This document shows positions 5,938-7,198 of a stretch of 7,198 nucleotides of DNA, piece by piece; within the stretch, counting starts at the first letter, position 1, and each line of letters starts with the position of its first letter. The translations under genes were made by a program, and so were the position numbers. The stretch is taken from assembly GCA_008501655.1 (NCBI GenBank), contig QQUK01000138.1, forward strand, positions 1 to 7,198. The letters are read 5' to 3'. The notes below the pieces were generated by a model that saw nothing but the letters and a program-made list of their open reading frames with translations, searched no databases and was not told the DNA's origin. This DNA comes from Calditrichota bacterium. Its GTDB lineage: Bacteria > Zixibacteria > MSB-5A5 > GN15 > FEB-12.

Positions 5938-7194
5938 TTAGAAGCAGGAGAGTGCTGCTGAGTGTCCGGCAAGCCAACCGGTAGAAAATGATGCCTGTAG
6001 ATTGTAGCCTCCGGTATCACCATTTATATCTAAAAGTTCACCGGCGATATATAGTCCTGAGATAAGTTTAGATTCCATCGTTTTCGGATTAATCTCTTTT
6101 GTGTTGACTCCTCCGTTGGTAATGATTGCCTCTTTGAACGGCCGGTATCCGGTAATATGCAGTCTGAAATCTTTCAGCCAGACTCTTAATCTTTTTCTTT
6201 CATCTGACGTTACCTGATTTCCGAGCTTGTCCGGTGAGATGTTTGTCTCTTCTAAGCAGTAAGATATGAGCATTTTCGGGAGGAGAGATTCGAGTATTAC
6301 AGACATCGAAACTTTGTCATTTGCCTGAAATTCTCTGAGAAGTCTTGCGTCCAGTTTATTATGATCAAGAGCAGGCTTAAGGTCTATTGATAAGCTGAGA
6401 TTTTTAATACCCGCATTAATCTGGTCTACTATATTTCTTGAGACAGAAAGAATGATAGGACCGGCTAAAGTTCCCTTACGGAAAAATAGTTCGCCGAACC
6501 GCTCACCGGTTTTTTTCCCATCAGCAAAAACTCTTGCGTTGATGTTTTTCAGATGCAGTTTATCAAGTCGTTTGGCAACATCTCCGGCAACATCAAGCGG
6601 GACCAATGCCGGGCGTATAGGAATTACTGTATGCCCAAGTGACCGGGCAAACGTATAACCATCACCGGTAGAACCGGTAACCGGGTAGGAGGCACCTCCG
6701 GTTGTTAAGATAACTCTGTCAGCGTAATAATCTTTATTGTTGGTCTTAACCCCAATGATTTTGTTTTCTTCAACTAAAAGTTCATCGACGGAGGCGTTGA
6801 CCATTATATCTACCCCTTGTTTTTTTGTCCAGTTGACCAATGCTTCGGCAATTGCCGGTGCATCGTTATCTTTCGGAAATACCCGTCCGCCTCGTTCGGT
6901 TTGAATATCTACACCCATCTCTTTGAACAATGCTCTGACATCCGGTGAAAAAAAGGAATGAAAAGCTTGTCTGAGAAATTTGCCGTTTTTCCCAAACCTA
7001 TCTATAAACTCTGGAATAGGGGCAATATTCGTAAGATTGCATCTTCCTTTACCGGTGATTCTTAATTTGATGCCGGGGAGTGGTTTTTTTTCAAGAATGG
7101 TGACATCAGCACCAAGTTTTGATGCTTCTCCGGCTGCAAACATACCGGATGGTCCTGCTCCAATGACAAGAATCTTTGGTTTAGACAAAATCAA
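5938..7194 (-). CDS. NAD(P)/FAD-dependent oxidoreductase, HI0933/YhiN/BaiN family
   Basis: This is a soluble flavoprotein of 418 residues, the usual family length. The N-terminus carries the Rossmann FAD motif ILVIGAGPSGMFAAGEASKL (8-27), ending at EKKPLPGIKLRITGKGRCNL with the family signature GRCNLTN (50-56). Further motifs are GGRVFPKDNDA (102-112), ILTTGGASYPVTGSTGDGY (162-180), ITNGGVNTKEINPKTMES (358-375) and the C-terminal FAD loop GLYIAGELLDINGDTGGYNL (380-399), followed by QASFSTGWLAG. The segment FFRKGTLAGPIIL (237-249) sits where relatives commonly have LFTHxGxSGP, so its His is replaced. Relatives include BaiN of the bile-acid dehydroxylation pathway, but most members have no assigned substrate. 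A TGA lies directly upstream in frame (7197-7195), so translation must start at TTG 7194 or TTG 7188 unless a rarer codon is used; the ribosome site is outside the window. The gene is upstream of the KMO-like gene on the same strand, but a hairpin and a promoter separate them. Confidence 0.9.
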   Translation of the reverse strand: MILSKPKILVIGAGPSGMFAAGEASKLGADVTILEKKPLPGIKLRITGKGRCNLTNIAPIPEFIDRFGKNGKFLRQAFHSFFSPDVRALFKEMGVDIQTERGGRVFPKDNDAPAIAEALVNWTKKQGVDIMVNASVDELLVEENKIIGVKTNNKDYYADRVILTTGGASYPVTGSTGDGYTFARSLGHTVIPIRPALVPLDVAGDVAKRLDKLHLKNINARVFADGKKTGERFGELFFRKGTLAGPIILSVSRNIVDQINAGIKNLSLSIDLKPALDHNKLDARLLREFQANDKVSMSVILESLLPKMLISYCLEETNISPDKLGNQVTSDERKRLRVWLKDFRLHITGYRPFKEAIITNGGVNTKEINPKTMESKLISGLYIAGELLDINGDTGGYNLQASFSTGWLAGHSAALSCF

Positions 7195-7198
7195 TCAA

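Noticed and set aside
4407..7194. Two-gene operon of the flavoproteins
   Set aside because: About 150 bases separate the HI0933-family stop from the preferred KMO start, and they hold a hairpin and a good promoter, so joint transcription is not the simplest reading.

Overview
The window is about 40% GC by eye and carries five protein-coding genes and no RNA genes, CRISPR array or mobile element that I can see. The best taxonomic clue is the C-terminal dockerin-like pair in the first gene (GNVDTDPADAIDIADLVYLV and a second copy ending in GGPAP). This style of repeat is common in secreted proteins of uncultured FCB-superphylum bacteria such as Zixibacteria-like lineages. The response-regulator/PATAN protein fits the same kind of organism. 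The placement is an inference from protein style, not from a marker gene.

Layout from left to right. (1) Bases 3-2294, plus strand: the 3' part of a large secreted protein with BNR/Asp-box sequence, an Ig/BACON-like beta domain, an unrecognised region of about 300 residues and a dockerin-like tail. The same frame is clearly coding upstream of the first ATG, but a TAG at 39-41 interrupts it. (2) A strong two-way intrinsic terminator at 2357-2388 separates this gene from a convergent YbjQ-family gene (2403-2723, minus). (3) A 130-base AT-rich divergent region leads to a 520-residue signalling protein (2854-4416, plus). It has two receiver-like folds that lack the phosphoacceptor Asp, a degenerate HD-type helical domain and a C-terminal PATAN (DUF4388) domain. 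(4) Its 3' end overlaps by 10 bases with a convergent gene for a kynurenine 3-monooxygenase-like flavoprotein (minus, ending at 4407). (5) Further right on the minus strand is a HI0933/BaiN-family flavoprotein (5938-7194).

The genes do not form an obvious pathway or operon. The two minus-strand flavoproteins are separated by an imperfect hairpin and a good sigma70-like promoter, so they are probably transcribed separately. No other kynurenine, quinolinate or NAD synthesis gene lies beside the monooxygenase. The items most worth a second look are the interrupted frame of gene 1, the phosphorylation-incompetent architecture of the PATAN protein, and the monooxygenase, whose start appears to be a rare ATT codon and whose normally invariant GQGMN active-site motif reads AMGMN.
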